From contig JAHDVF020000840.1 of assembly GCA_022606425.2 (NCBI GenBank), forward strand, positions 3,472,001-3,536,000: 64,000 bases of DNA, given 5' to 3'. Positions within the stretch are counted from its first letter, which is position 1. Each line of letters opens with the position of its first letter. Shown here piece by piece: positions 10,270-21,682 of this stretch. Position numbers and translations under genes: made by a program. The DNA is from Lepidostoma basale (Eukaryota; Arthropoda; Insecta; Trichoptera; Lepidostomatidae). The notes under the pieces were generated by a model, which did not search any database, was not told the DNA's origin, and saw only the letters and a program-made list of their open reading frames with translations.

Positions 10270-10306
10270 TTGGTTTCCAGAAAAGTATTTAATTTATAAA
10301 TTGAAT
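10270..10306 (-). repeat. Truncated HL1 tail
   Basis: CCAGAAAAGTATTTAATTTA and the next bases match, with one change, the outer tail of the HL1 copy at 11215-11305. The rest is cut off by the neighbouring LINE. Confidence 0.6.
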
Positions 10307-10309
10307 AAA

Positions 10310-10835
10310 AAAACTAACTAACAAACTTACCATCACGCCGTCCCCCCGAAGGGGTAGGCAGAAAGAATGGACTGCCACACTTTTCTTTCCTGACATATTT
10401 CTCTCGCTTCCTCAACATTCATACATCGTGTCGATTTCTCTGACTCCTCACATGGCCAACATTCAATATTTGATTTATTTGATCGTGCCACGTTTTCCTC
10501 GGTCTTCCTCTATTTCTGGTTCCATTTACATCATTAACATATAATTTTTTTACCATTCTTTCTTCATTCATTCTTTCCATATGTCCAAACCATCTTAATG
10601 ATCCTTTCATTATTTTGTTCATGACACCATCATTCGCACCGCATTCACTTCTTATATTTTCATTCGACACTCTATCAAACACAGAGTATTCACACATTCG
10701 TCTAAGAGATCTCATTTCTACTGCATTTATTCTACTTTCATCCTTCTATTGCCAGTTCCATGCTTCGCTTCCATACATAAGGGTCGGTAGAAGAACACCA
10801 TTGTGCACTGCTATTCTAGCTTTTTTGGATAGGAT
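10310..10835 (-). mobile_element. (TTAG)-tailed LINE fragment
   Basis: Minus strand: the reverse-transcriptase tail with SLRRMCEYSVFDRVSNENIR, LRWFGHMERM, RNRGRPRKTWHDQINQ, then the terminal block and TTAG repeats at 10314-10334. The frame 10419-10715 is open; a 5' piece with YGSEAW-like codons lies at 10740-10835. It is 5'-truncated. Confidence 0.85.
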
Positions 10836-10839
10836 CCAG

Positions 10840-11225
10840 AAAACTATTGTATATAATAATAAACGCGTTTGTTTAATGGTTTTACTTGATTTAATTCATG
10901 TAATTACTTATATAAATAGAAGTTACATGGCATTTTCAAACTGAACCTAGGCGCCAAACAGTGTGTCCTTATATTGATTTAAAAGGGTGGGGGAAAGAAT
11001 TTATATAATGCAAATCGATGGGGCCATTACACTAAACAATTTGAGGTTTTTCCAAGAACTAATTAGTCATTTGAATTCATATAATGAAGAATTTATATAA
11101 TGCTAGTTGATGAGGACATTATACTAAACAACTAAGAATTTTCAACGCGTTTTTTATTATATACAATTATTATAATGGAGTTTTACAAAACAAAAACCTC
11201 AACTATCTATAATTCCAGAAAACTA
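10840..11225. repeat. Unclassified interspersed repeat
   Basis: The order TTTAATGGTTTTACTTG, CTCAAACTGAACC-like, CAGTGTGTCCTTATATTGA, GGGTGGG, TATAATGCAAAT is shared with 39112-39180 plus 39545-39720, where a LINE interrupts it. Two internal stretches (11010-11060 and 11085-11145) are themselves a partial tandem duplication. No coding potential. Confidence 0.6.
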
Positions 11226-11263
11226 TTTAATTTATAAATTGAATAAAAAACTTTGAGTAAAAA

Positions 11264-11305
11264 GCGCCAACTGGTTTCACTCTGTAACGAGCTTCATCAG
11301 GGCTA
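11264..11305 (-). ncRNA. Hammerhead-like motif, family HL1
   Basis: Minus strand: CTGATGA (11300-11294), one A, GCTC pairing with GAGT through one G-U pair, GAAA, then ACCAGTT. Core boxes are intact, but the stem III palindrome has a mismatch relative to ACTAGT. The tail runs to 11215. Confidence 0.45.
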
Positions 11306-11745
11306 TCTTCTTCTTCTCCTTTGCTAGCCTTCTTCCCTCCACTGCTGGATATAGGCCTCTTCCAATTTCCACTCGTCTCTATCCTGCCCCCTTTGTATCC
11401 AAGATTTTCCAATCCTTTTAACAATATCATCGGTCCATCTCATCGGTGGCCTTCCGACACTTCGCCTGTTTGCCCATGGTCTCCAACTGAGTATCCTGGG
11501 TACCCACCTGTTGCCACCCTGTCTAGCCAAGTGTCCAGCCCATTGCCATTTCAATTTTGCCACTCGGTCCATGATGTCAGCAACCCTGGAGCGGGGTCTG
11601 ATTTCTTCATTCCTTATGCGGTCACGCAAGCTCACACCAAGTATCTATCTTTCCATGGACCTCTGCGTACACTTGATCCTGTGGACACTTTTTTCTGTAA
11701 GAGTTGTCGTCTCTAGTCCGTATGTCATCATGGGCAGTATGGCTA
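11305..11745 (-). mobile_element. LINE 3' fragment, RTE-like (KWQWAGH type)
   Basis: An open 103-residue minus-strand frame (11324-11635): SLRDRIRNEEIR, KLKWQWAGHLARQ, RVGRPPMRW-like SVGRPPMRWTDDI and QDRDEWKLEEAYIQQW, in the usual order of this RTE tail. It ends in a GAAGAAGAAG run at 11305-11316. Confidence 0.85.
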
Positions 11746-11769
11746 TACCCAAACTTTTTTGTTTTCACT

Positions 11770-12050
11770 AATATTAAATATCGAAATATTTTTTTTTTAT
11801 TAACGTTATTTCAAAATAAATTAAATATAAATGTAACAAATAATTGAAGTTTTTTGGATTTAACCACGGTATTCTTACTATTTTTGAAGTCAACTTCTTG
11901 TACTTTCGTTTGTTCCCAACCTTCATCAGGGCAATATCAGTACTTCCATACAATAAGTTTTTATTATGCCCTGATGAAGTTTGAAACTTCATGTGTAATA
12001 ATCACACCATGCTTAAATACATATAATTTGTATTTTATAATTGAAAATTG
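11770..12050. repeat. HL1 foldback with two divergent modules
   Basis: Two CCCTGATGAAG boxes face away from the centre, one on minus (about 11915-11935) and one on plus (about 11966-11976). The minus copy continues into a hairpin and CGAAAGTAC; the plus copy into TTTGAAACTTC. Outer arms match HL1 tails (CCACGGTATTC near 11863). Both lack the palindrome and are decayed. Confidence 0.55.
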
Positions 12051-13370
12051 AAAATGTCTTACGACAACGTGTGCTTCACATGAAAATTAAAAAATAAATG
12101 ATTATATCAACGACTTTTAACCAAACCCCACTGGACAATATATATTTTACCTGGAATATGTGTCTGTATATGTTTTTTATATACACAATAACAAAAATAA
12201 ATTCTTATGGTTTACTCACGTCGGACAATGAGTTTTTTTTTTTAAATTTGGAATAACAAACATTGAGAATATCTTTCAAATGTATGGTGGGAAGAAGAAA
12301 GAGTATAAATATATCAAAATTTAGCAATAATAAACAAAAAATAGATACGTAAACGTGTTTCTATTTTCGATTACTTTTTTTTCTTTGATCCGTACAAGAA
12401 AAACGGTATACCAATTCTGTACAACCACAATGAAAGTATTTTTGTTACAATAAACAGTTCTTTTTTATTTCTAAATTTAGTGATCAGAATGTAATTTTAA
12501 ATAATTGTTTACGTTCATTCAACTTTTGGTGGATGTTCTTAATATATCTTCTTCGCTAGTTTCAATCCATGGGATCGGTTTGCAGCAAAGTGTAATTTTT
12601 TTCTGGTTCTTGAAATTAAAAAATTAGAATTGGATATCATATCGTTCAATATTTCAAATACTTGTTTTTACAATTCATAAGATTTTATTATATCTGGCAG
12701 CCCATCTAAATAATGGCAATGCAAGTTCCGAGAAAACAGATAATCCAATCAGATTGAAAAAGGGGAAGAAGTAGAAAAATTATTTTAGAGTCTATCATTT
12801 GACGTTATTTAATAAGTTTGTAACATTTTAAGGTGACACTATTGATATTTTTTTTCTTAAGTAATACAATGCTGGAATAATCCGTCGACAGCTCCATAAA
12901 CCTTTGTGAATGATGGAATTCTATCCAAAAATAGCCCTTTCTAAGATATTATGTTTTGTGGTCTTGGTCGCTACATTTCCTTGGAGAAAGGGTAACGAAT
13001 TTCATTCAGAGTTTAATGGAATTTCAGATATCGAGAAGTTTCGGCGTAAATCAACTTGCTCCAGAAAACACATGCCGCGATGCTAAGTAATAATAAATTA
13101 TCATTATCCGAGAGGTTTTCTATTCAAACTTGCGGAGGGCGATCGCTTAACTATTGAGCAATGAGTTATCTCGGTAAAAAAAACTTTCAACAAACTTAAA
13201 AAGAAAACCCGAAGTGACATTGAGCACAGCTTGATCGATTTTTTTTTGTTGGATGTGATATTTTATAATACTTATTTTAATTAAACTTCCGTTAGTATAA
13301 CTGACTAGTTTAAATGACGTTTACTGGTAAAACAATTGTGAAAAATTAAAATGAAAAATAAATAATAATA
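12051..13370. other. Long AT-rich non-coding stretch
   Basis: No coding frame or repeat family recognised. 12950-13180 is slightly GC-richer and has no second copy in the window. Confidence 0.45.
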
Positions 13371-13374
13371 TAAT

Positions 13375-13580
13375 CAAATGATTTTACTGAAATCTCTTGA
13401 TGGAAGTTCATTTTAAATAATAATTGAATAAAACGATGTTTTTTTAACTACTTCCACTTTTGTCCAGTCTGTCGATGCCAGTGAGCCTGGCGAAACCGGT
13501 CGCTGTCTAAATAAAGACAAAAGTGGAAGTAGTTTAAAAACATCGTTTTATTTAATTATTATTTTAATAATAACAATAAA
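13375..13580 (+). repeat. HL3 foldback element
   Basis: Arms of over 30 bp (AAACGATGTTTTTTTAACTA and CTTCCACTTTTGTC, mirrored after 13513) bracket a hammerhead-like centre. The left arm extends to CTTGATGGAAGTTCATTTTA, a segment also seen beside the HL3 copies at 48960-49060 and 62340-62390. Confidence 0.7.
13465..13505 (+). ncRNA. Hammerhead-like motif, family HL3, fully paired, A6 changed
   Basis: CTGTCGA (13469-13475), one T, stem II GCCAG (13477-13481) with CTGGC (13487-13491), GAAA (13492-13495), palindrome ACCGGT (13495-13500) and a GTC site (13499-13501). Proximal stem I GCTG (13502-13505) pairs with CAGT (13465-13468). Every helix of a type I hammerhead is present. The box reads CUGUCGA, so core A6 is U; canonical hammerheads need A there. 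Confidence 0.5.
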
Positions 13581-13589
13581 AAAATTATA

Positions 13590-13850
13590 ATTATGAAGCG
13601 GAATAGATTACGAAAACTTCAAAAATACATTTTGGGAAATCAATACAATCAAATGTTTATGTTTTTTATAATTTTTAATTTTGTTCATTGGACATTTTAT
13701 ATTGTAAAAAAAAATATAGAAAAATTAAACAATTGTTTTGATTTAACTTTTATTAAACTTAATATTTTTTTATATTCACCATTACTTTGTGTTGCGGATT
13801 CATAATTACATATATTTATCGTACGTAAAAAAGTCCCTTTAATTTATTTC
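13590..13850. other. AT-rich non-coding
   Basis: An open frame exists by composition only (Phe/Ile/Asn/Lys-rich). No homology recognised. Confidence 0.4.
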
Positions 13851-13854
13851 ATCT

Positions 13855-14205
13855 TCATCTTCTTCCTCAGCCTATTCCCGTCCACTCCCGGACAAAGCCT
13901 CCTCCATTTGCTTCCATGTCATTCTGTCATACGCAGACTGCATCCAGGTTATTCCGACGTGTCTGTTTAGATCATCATTCCACCGTAGTTGCGGTCGCCC
14001 TGCACTTCTCTTCGCCGTCCACGGTCTCCAAGTCAGCAGCTTCTTGTCCACTTTTCATCTGAGCTTCTGGCTACGTGACCTGCCCATTGCCATTTTGCTG
14101 CCCATTGCCTCACCGTATCGTTTCTGACTCTGTCTCTTAGACTTATTCCTAACATGGCTCTTTCCATGGCTCTTTGGGTCACTCGTAGTTTCTCGGCAAC
14201 TTAAT
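13855..14205 (-). mobile_element. LINE 3' fragment, RTE-like (KWQWAGH type)
   Basis: Minus-strand landmarks in two frames: VTQRAMERAMLGISLRDRV, WAGHVAR and a tail homologous to LNRHVGITWMQS. It ends at a GAA-rich run near 13855. The same family as 20050-20565, with more frame breaks. Confidence 0.7.
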
Positions 14206-14410
14206 TTATTTATCTCCCATAAATATCTAATGACTTGGAGACAGTGGACGGGAAAGATGAGTGCAGGGCGACCGCAACTACGGTGGAAGGATGACCTGAA
14301 CAGACACGTCGGAATAACCTGGATGCAGTCTGTACAGGACAGAGTGACATGGAAGCGAATGGAGGAGGCCTTTATCCAGGAGTGGACGGGAATAGGCTGA
14401 GGAAGAAATA
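14206..14410 (+). mobile_element. LINE 3' fragment, same family, opposite strand
   Basis: Plus-strand bases from GACTTGGAGACAGTGG through GGTGGAAGGATGACC to GGAATAGGCTGAGGAAGAA repeat the end of the LINE just upstream in inverted orientation. The pair forms a head-to-head inverted duplication. Confidence 0.75.
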
Positions 14411-15145
14411 TCATATTTTTTATTGTTTCTTGAATGCTACAAATCTTCATATTTAATATAAATAGTTTATGAAATCTGTTTTCTATAATATTTGTTATAA
14501 TTTATGGTGTGTTCATTCATCGCCACTTGTATTATATATTGTATCAATCTTCAAAAATAGACACACCCTTCCAGGTAATATTATTACTAAATAAGAATGC
14601 TTAAACTATTTTAATTCTTCCGACAAATAGGTTTTTCAATTGACAAATAGGTACAAAAAACTTTTAGCCCCGTACTTCAAGAACATTTTTTGTATTGTAT
14701 GATAGGAGCACGAAAAAGTTTTCCCCCGGTAATTCCATGGATAAATCTGGTGATATTTCTATGGAACGAAGGAGATGACATTTTATACGGCATCTTTTTA
14801 ACCAATCAAGAAACCTTACCGCTTGATTTCAATACGAGATTTGAAATCAATTTGACTGGATGTAAAGCATATTGAACGTTTGAGACAAATACGATTGAGT
14901 CATTTCTTTGCGTCATCATAAAAATGATATATTCGAATGTTCAAAAATTTATTTTAGCCCTACAGTGCGAGATTTTTATAATTTTAAAAATAATATTACA
15001 TTTTTGCTTTAGATATAATACATACAGAAAAAAAAACAAAAAAAGACATGTGATATTTCATGTTCATATATTTATGTATAAAAAAAGCTCAGACCATGGT
15101 TCTTATTTTAATCAATGTGGATTTTTAAAAGTAATTATTTGATAC
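14411..15145. other. AT-rich non-coding
   Basis: No gene or repeat family recognised. Confidence 0.4.
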
Positions 15146-15610
15146 GATGAATCGGGTGGTAGTCTAGAGCATTGTTCCGCAAAGCGTGAACCGCGACACA
15201 CTGGTGTACCGTGGTCATCAGTTGGTGTGCCGCAGAAAAAAGTCAATGTTTTGTGAAGATAATACACCGAGAGTTATAAGAGTGAAAGGCTTCTTTACGC
15301 GAGGGGCGAGACGGCCTCACCCGCGTAGCGCGCCTCGCTCACAAGCTATCACCGAACGCAGCACGCATGCGTATCGAGTAAGTACTTGTATTTACTCGTT
15401 TAGTAATAAATGAATATTAAATAAACATTGCTTTTTTCTTTGGTATACCTATAAAAAAATTCTTGATTTGATACCTTGAACACAAAAAGGTTGCGGAACA
15501 CTGGTCTAGGGGACAGAACGCTTGGTTCCTGATTCCAGGGGACCTAGGTTCAAGTCTGGATACAATTAGATTCCTGCTTCACAATAATGAGCTATTTTCT
15601 GCTCATATTG
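15146..15610 (+). mobile_element. tRNA-derived SINE (second family), split by a hAT element
   Basis: GGGTGGTAGTCTAGAG (15154-15169) resumes at 15504 as GTCTAGGGGACAGAACGC, followed by GGACCTAGGTTCAAGTCTGG. Joined across the insertion these look like an A box and a B box (GGTTCAAGTC). The tail is about 15565-15610. Confidence 0.55.
15170..15503. mobile_element. Non-autonomous hAT-like element with 8-bp target duplication
   Basis: Terminal inverted repeats CATTGTTCCGCAA (start) and TTGCGGAACACTG (end). Flanks GTCTAGAG (15162-15169) and GTCTAGGG (15504-15511) match at 7 of 8 bases, the target length of hAT transposons. 334 bp, no transposase. Confidence 0.8.
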
Positions 15611-15611
15611 A

Positions 15612-16258
15612 GAATTGTAAAATAAATTCTAATACTATTGATTCAAATCCTTGTTGTTAGTCTTAAAAAAAGCAATGATATAAATGACAGCAAATTATAA
15701 TCTAATGATTAAATGATATGTATTAAATAATAAAACTTAATTTAATTAAGATTAACAGGATCACCAAAAATATATTATTTTGATGCCAAACTGAAACAAA
15801 TCACAAAAGTCACTTACCCGCTAAATGGCTAACATAAATTCCGAAATTGGTCGAAAAAACCGTTTTCTATTAAATCCACGTGTTTTTAAAAATATGGAGA
15901 TGGTGAAAGCGTATTAGCAATAGTATGTAAGTTATTGTTTATACCACTCAATACAAAAATATTGAGATAATAATATTAATAAAAACCCTATATTTTAATT
16001 ATTAAAATATAGGCAAAGAGATGCTCGTATGTGATTAATAATAAAACTGAATATTCATAATATATACACATATACGAACGGATATGCATATGCGGGGGGA
16101 TAAGAGAAACGAGGTCGCGCGTGGAAGAGCGAAATTAGCAAAAAGTCAATTAGCACATGCGGGGCGGAATACTTGCCTCGGACGCCTTAACGCACGGACG
16201 TCTCCAATCGCGTCTTTTCCCTTTCATTTATACGCCACGCAAATAACCTGCCACTTAA
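15612..16258. other. AT-rich non-coding
   Basis: No supported feature. 16095-16240 is GC-richer but has no conserved frame. Confidence 0.4.
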
Positions 16259-16259
16259 G

Positions 16260-16475
16260 ATATATTGTTTTTCTTATTTTTGTCCTGTATCACCTCCGCA
16301 GTGAACCAGTTAGAGGCTCGAGGATTCTCCTCCACCCGACTCTATCACACGCCTGATGCTTAACACCATTCCATGCGATTCCTGCGGCCTCAAACTTTTC
16401 CTCTTGGTTTTTTTTTTACAGATGTCTCTAATTCTGCCTCGCTTTCTCTCCTCCCACTCACAGGGAGCAATCATA
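16260..16475 (-). mobile_element. LINE 3' fragment, RTE-like (same family as 1162-1510)
   Basis: The plus strand here runs parallel to 1180-1370: CACCTCCG, CTCCACCCGACTCTATC, GATGCTTAAC, TCTGCCTCGCTTTCTC. Indels and stops disrupt the minus-strand frame. 16475-16890 holds nothing I recognise. Confidence 0.7.
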
Positions 16476-16889
16476 TATTACATATATACATATATTACAC
16501 CCCCTTATTTTAGCAATTCAGAATATTACTCTTTCATTTTGCTTGCCCTTTCAGCTCCCGCCGTTTATATATATTTTTAAAATAAATGAAGCAGTATTTA
16601 AATCAGCCAATCATGTATGTCGGAATTCAATCGTATTCCATGAATTTCCGGATTTCAGCACTCCTTTCAAAACTCTAGTCGGGCGCGGGGGGCAAATTAG
16701 ATCTACAACCCGCGCATTTCCTATGAATATAAATTGAAATTACCTCCCTCCGTCCCTACCCTTAAACGGGAATGAGGAACCCTTATAGGTGTCACCTCCC
16801 GAGGTGGGTTCATTCACAATTCTGTACCGTGAAAGTAAACAGCGGTAAGTACTAGTTACATAATTTTTATTTGAAAATTTTATATTCGA

Positions 16890-17130
16890 AAATGTGGTCA
16901 GATGGGGACGTCAAAGACGGCGATATTGGCATCAACACGTAGAAAGGATGAGCTCAAATAGGATACCACACATAGCTCTCCATGGAACGCCAAGCGGACA
17001 ACGCCGACTAGGAAGACCCCCGAAACGGTGGAGAGAAAGCTAGAGTTCAGCGTCTCAAGAGGACCCGCCTGAAATAACAGACTCCTGAGTCTACCAAAAG
17101 TGAAGAAGAAGAAGAAGAAGATATACGCAC
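16890..17130 (+). mobile_element. LINE 3' fragment, RTE-like (same family as 2345-3030)
   Basis: GATGGGGACGTCAAAGACGG, AGCTCTCCATGGAACGCC, GGAAGACCCCCGAAACGG and AGACTCCTGAGTCTACC line up in order with the minus-strand copy at 2345-2550. It ends in (GAA)n at 17103-17120. Confidence 0.8.
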
Positions 17131-17184
17131 AAAATAAAAATGTTAGAAAGAATTTGTAATGTTCATGATTCTGTGTTTACCGAA

Positions 17185-17265
17185 AAAGCCAAAAAGAACA
17201 GAAGCCAAGAACTATAAAACAGTTGTCCGACCGGCATTGAAGTGAAATTTGGTCAGCTAAAAATA
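17185..17265 (+). mobile_element. Tiny reverse-transcriptase fragment
   Basis: ACTATAAAACAGTTGTCCGA encodes YKTVVRPALK, the conserved YK-x-x-VRP block of RTE-like reverse transcriptases; the next residues diverge. Confidence 0.4.
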
Positions 17266-17329
17266 TTCAAGAAAAGTTATTCTTACAATGCGAAAAAAAT
17301 GGAAGGTCGAATATTGCATTAGGCTCGGA

Positions 17330-17843
17330 TCAACGGTTGAGAAAGTGTACTCGTATGTATAACACACCATAGATTTAAACCCGTTTTTCCAAAACTGACT
17401 TTTTTCGATACGGTTGACATGATATCTCAAGTTCTAATGTACTGATTTACTTGAAATTTTCCACAGACCTACTTTATAATTCTGAGTATCTTACTATTTT
17501 ATAGTTTTAACTTTTTAAAAAAAAATTTGTAAGTTGAAAAAAATTGACAAAATTTATTTTTTTATCAAATCGCCGCCATCGTCATGCGATATCAACATAT
17601 CCCTACGTCATGCGATAACTACATCCTTCTTCTTTAAAATTTTTAAAGATTTTTATTCTTAGATCACTGGAAGGACTGGAATCATGTCAACCAGGACGAA
17701 CTATTTTTTTGTGAATCCCCACTTTTAGATTATTATTATTTTTTAATAATAGTATTTTTTAATATTGCTAAAATATTTATTGTTTTTTTTTAGCGCCCGA
17801 AAAAACAACTAAAATTCGGGCGTCTAGACGAGAATACCCCCTT
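17330..17843 (-). mobile_element. DNA-transposon-like repeat, 5'-truncated copy
   Basis: Colinear with the reverse complement of the element at 46160-46998: shared GAGAAAGTGTA, CGGTTGACATGATATCTCAA, TGGAATCATGTCAACC and a terminal GAATACCCCC at 17832-17843. The opposite end is missing. A hydrophobic or catalytic domain is not evident. Confidence 0.6.
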
Positions 17844-18047
17844 AACCTTGTCCCTAGTGTTCTACTAAAAGCGTATATTACTTCGTCATTTTTTTCTTCG
17901 ATAGCCCTTACAGCCCATATCGAGCCTTAGCCTCCAGTATTCTTTGCCTCGAACTCCTCTAGTACTCCGATTAGACCCTCCAATCTGGCACTCAATTTAG
18001 CACTATCGCACCATCTCTCCCAACTTAAAAAATAAACGTAAATTACC

Positions 18048-18160
18048 ACGTCTTTCGCGGGAGCGAAAAGAGAATGATGGAGTGCCGGATCGGTTAAAGT
18101 GTGGCAGTCCATTCTTTCTGCCTACCCTTTCGAGGAAACGACGTAATGTTTAATAAGTTA
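18048..18160 (+). mobile_element. Non-coding partner element, 5'-truncated
   Basis: TTCGCGGGAGCGAAAAGAG, GGAGTGCCGGATCGG and GTGGCAGTCCATTCTTTCTG lead into TACCCTTTCGAGG and GTTAGTTA. Only the last ~110 bases of the element remain. Confidence 0.65.
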
Positions 18161-18164
18161 GTTA

Positions 18165-19475
18165 CTACGTACTAAAAATAAAAATACGCATATTTTCACC
18201 CTCACACTATTGGGTATCGTGTTCTTTACTTCCGAAATTGAGAGTTTAGAAATCTCAATCCGCCTTTAGGAAAATAAATATGTACACGAAACATCATAAC
18301 GGGGCCTGGTTGCGGAGTGGCGAGAAGGTTATCTGGAATTTCTGTAGTCTAAGCCTCAGCTTAAAGCAAACACATTTCGTAAAATCCCGGCATAGCTCGG
18401 CTCGATACGGTTGGACAATAAAGTTTCAATATTACACCTTTTGTATTGGCGAAATTCAGAGAATTTTGAGATTTCCTTCTTATAGAAATCTGCTTTCATC
18501 AAAAAGGTTAAATATACATACTCTTTGCTTTCAAAGACGCCCACACAGTTGAAATACTTTGAGAATACGTATAGCTGTATACTTGAACTATGTACATAGT
18601 AAAATACGTACAATTACAGAAATAAATATAATTTTTGAATTTTATAACCATCAAATAACAGGCTATTACAAAGTTATCAAAATTGTTAACTTTGTCCTAA
18701 CCATATTACAAGAAAGGAAATGAGAGTGAACCTTCGCAATATTCTTTTCTGATTATTTATCTACAATGATCAGTATTAATAATTTAATTTTACTTTTACA
18801 TTATATACTTTAATTCGTAATTTCTATCATGTTATGTTCTTTTCAATCCTATGCATGTACCTATGTTATGTTATGTTCTTTTCTATCTCATATAATTTCT
18901 AAATTCTCTTATGTTATCCTTATTCTCGTTTTTGTGTTTTGCCGTTATATGTTAGTTGTCTGTCTATTTGCCCAAATTTTTATATTACCTTTGTAATTAA
19001 ACATGTCATTTTTGTAAAAACCCATGCGGCGTTTATGTCAAAATAAATTTGACAAAAAAAAGTTTACGGACTCTAGTTGTCACACTAGGCAGGGCCTGTA
19101 TCGTGGCAACTACATAAAAAAGCATGTTAGTAGATTTGTTAGTAAAATGGCAGTTGGTCAGTATTTGTTCGGAATCTTATGCTAACATTGGTAAGAGACT
19201 TATCGCAACATGATGATATAATTAAAATTAAATGCTAGAAAAGTTGTGATAGTAAATTTACATACTAGGATAGATAGGAAAACTCTTCTAAATCTAAAAT
19301 AAGAAAACATTTTCTTCGTCTATGGTTGACCCCTTTATATATTTGGTTAGAGCACGTTTAAATTTCTTTATGTCGTTGATGTCTCGTATTAAATGTCTAA
19401 TTCTCGCAAAAAGCAATACTTGTGTATTGTATCCAATAAAAATGTATTTTATAGAAGTGTAATTATTCAATTTTA
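18165..19475. other. AT-rich non-coding
   Basis: An internal duplication ATGTTATGTTCTTTTC occurs twice (about 18830 and 18875). Otherwise nothing recognisable. Confidence 0.4.
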
Positions 19476-19479
19476 GAAT

Positions 19480-19590
19480 ATATGAATGTAGACGAAGCTT
19501 GATAAGTATATCAGGGCGAGCAGTATGGCGGTCCGTTCTTTCTGCCTACCCATCCGGGGAAACGGAATGGTTAGTTAGTCCGTTAGTGGA
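19480..19590 (+). mobile_element. (TTAG)-tailed LINE 3' end fragment
   Basis: GATAAGTATATCAGGGCGAG, GGTCCGTTCTTTCTGCCTAC, then GGTTAGTTAGTC. Only the terminus is present. 19590-20045 holds nothing recognised. Confidence 0.65.
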
Positions 19591-20049
19591 ACAAATATTC
19601 ATTAATTTCAAAAATTTATTGTATACAATTTAATAATTTAGTTTAATTACTTACAATTTATTTAATCTTATTCCTCTCGTTTTTCTTCTCAGAATCTGTT
19701 TTTGGAAAACAATATTACAAACCTATTGTGAGGTAAATACTCTGAGATATACTGAATAGGATTACATTAAACGTTAGTCTGTAAGATTTCCTTTTCGATG
19801 GAGATATAAGATTGTAGTATTACTAACATTACTAGGTATCCTCCTGAGCGGATACTTTTAGGGGTCAAATTCCTCGAGAGAGTACACATGTAAATTTTTT
19901 GTCTAGACACACACAAAAAAGTCACAGTAAGTTTAAACCTACGAGTTGAACCGTTTTACTGGATTCCGTAGTAGTTTATACTGTATATACAATAAAAACC
20001 ATTTAAAAGTAAAGTAGTTTATAATTGAAGTAGTTTATACTGTATATAT

Positions 20050-20570
20050 GGGAACATGAGTTACATCCTTAAAAACCGGAAAATACCGATCAACCCGAAA
20101 CGAAAAGTTTATGAAGCCTGCGTTCTGCCAATTGGTACTTATGGTCTTGAAACTGTTACATTGTCCAAACAAAGTGCCGAGAAACTACGAGTGACCCAAA
20201 GGGCCATGGAAAGAGCCATGTTAGGAATAAGCCTAAGAGACAGAGTCAGAAACGATACGGTGAGAGAAAAAACTAAGATCACTGACATCATCCACCGGGT
20301 GGCGACTCTAAAATGGCAATGGGCAGGTCACGTAGCCAGAAGCTTAGATGAAAAGTGGACAAGAAGACTGCTGACTTGGAGACCGTGGACGGCGAAGAGA
20401 AGTGCAGGACGACCGCAACTGCGGTGGAAGGATGATCTAAACAGACACGTTGGAATAACCTGGATGCAGTCTGCACAGGACAGAATGACATGGAAGCAAA
20501 TGGAGGAGGCCTCTGTCCAGGAGTGGACGGGAATAGGTTGAGGAAGAAGAAGAGAAGAAGATATATTAAA
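20050..20570 (+). mobile_element. LINE fragment, RTE-like (KWQWAGH type), best open tail
   Basis: A 161-residue open frame (20056-20541): YEACVLPIGTYGLET near the start (end of the reverse transcriptase), VTQRAMERAMLGISLRDRV, KWQWAGHVAR, RSAGRPQLRWKDDLNRH, and EEASVQEWTGIG before the stop. It ends in GAAGAAGA repeats. Its intactness suggests one of the younger copies, though the 5' two-thirds (endonuclease and catalytic core) are absent. Confidence 0.85.
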
Positions 20571-20587
20571 ATCAAGTGTATATTGTT

Positions 20588-20592
20588 TGTGT

Positions 20593-20651
<59 letters not shown>

Positions 20652-20690
20652 TATGTGTGTGTGTGTGTTTGTGCGTGTGTGTGTAATTTA
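20588..20690. repeat. (TG)n microsatellite
   Basis: About 100 bases of nearly uninterrupted TG dinucleotides with a few TATG and TTTG variants, just past a LINE 3' end. 20700-21305 holds AT-rich sequence without recognised features. Confidence 0.95.
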
Positions 20691-21309
20691 AATAAATTTA
20701 TTTAATTAAGGAAAATGTTACAGTTAAATTTCATTAAAAATTAATGGTCAGTTACCTTTTCGTATTAACAGGGTTAGTATGTGTAAAGAATGTAATCAAA
20801 CTTTGAAGGATATGTTGTCACAAATATAATATGTTTAAATAACGTCTTACGAAATTGGACATATTAATATAGAATAGTTAAACCTTTCTCTTAAGATAAG
20901 ACCCCACTTTTCAATGCTGTTTTATAACCAAAAAAACTCAAAACGAAAAATAAGAAAGAGGAAAAATATATTTTGCATAGATAAATTACATTTAATGTAA
21001 AAAATTATTGTTTGTACATTTAAAAATGTCAAAGAATTTTTTAAAATATAAATATCGCCAAACGATCACGTTTGAAAAACCACCAGCGAGTCAAATGCTT
21101 ACGGGGAACGTCAGTAACCGACTGATACTGTATTCCCATGCTAGCCGTCTAAAAATTTATCACTCTTTCACTCGCAAATATAGTAGTAGCGATAGTGGGA
21201 CATCCAGAGTATGTGTAAGATAGTCATATACTCGTATTCTTTAAATATGAACAGCAATTTGACAAATTAGTGTTGTACAAGTTGACAAAGTAATGTTGTA
21301 TAAAACAAA

Positions 21310-21682
21310 AACTGGTCCAAGTTAGCATATGAATTGGAGTGACATTTCCAGGCGTTATCTAGCAGTGTGTTAATGGCGGTAGCCTTTCACATTGCGTTAT
21401 AAAGATCTTCTGCTTAATGCTTAAATCTAATCTTCATAGATGGCGCTGGTCTGTAAATTGAAACTGACATTTGAATTGTGGTGTTGGATATTAACATATA
21501 TACAACTTCCAAAAATTTGTCAGACATGGTGGTCATAAGAAAGGTGGAATGGGGAATGTTGTAATTACATAAAGCGTGCGCTTAACCCAACCAATGACAG
21601 GTCATAAGTCCTGTAAACACCTCGATCACCAGATTCAGTTTCCAGATTGCATCGTCGTCTCTATTGAGATAAAATTAATCCT
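21310..21682. mobile_element. TTAA-type non-autonomous DNA element, left end missing
   Basis: CTGGTCCAAGTTAGCAT, CCAGGCGTTATC, ATAGATGGCGCTGG, CCAAAAATTTGTCAGACATG, TTAACCCAACCAATGACAGG and the terminus TCTCTATTGAGATAAAATTAA match the full copy at 40043-40458 in order. Confidence 0.8.

Noticed and set aside
13375..13580. Bacterial-type terminator hairpin
   Set aside because: The long arms and A/T tails are part of a dispersed insect repeat; bacterial termination does not apply.
16084..16356. 90-codon plus-strand frame
   Set aside because: No motif, and it overlaps the LINE tail at its end.
20588..20690. Cys/Val-rich reading frame
   Set aside because: It is the translation of a (TG)n microsatellite.
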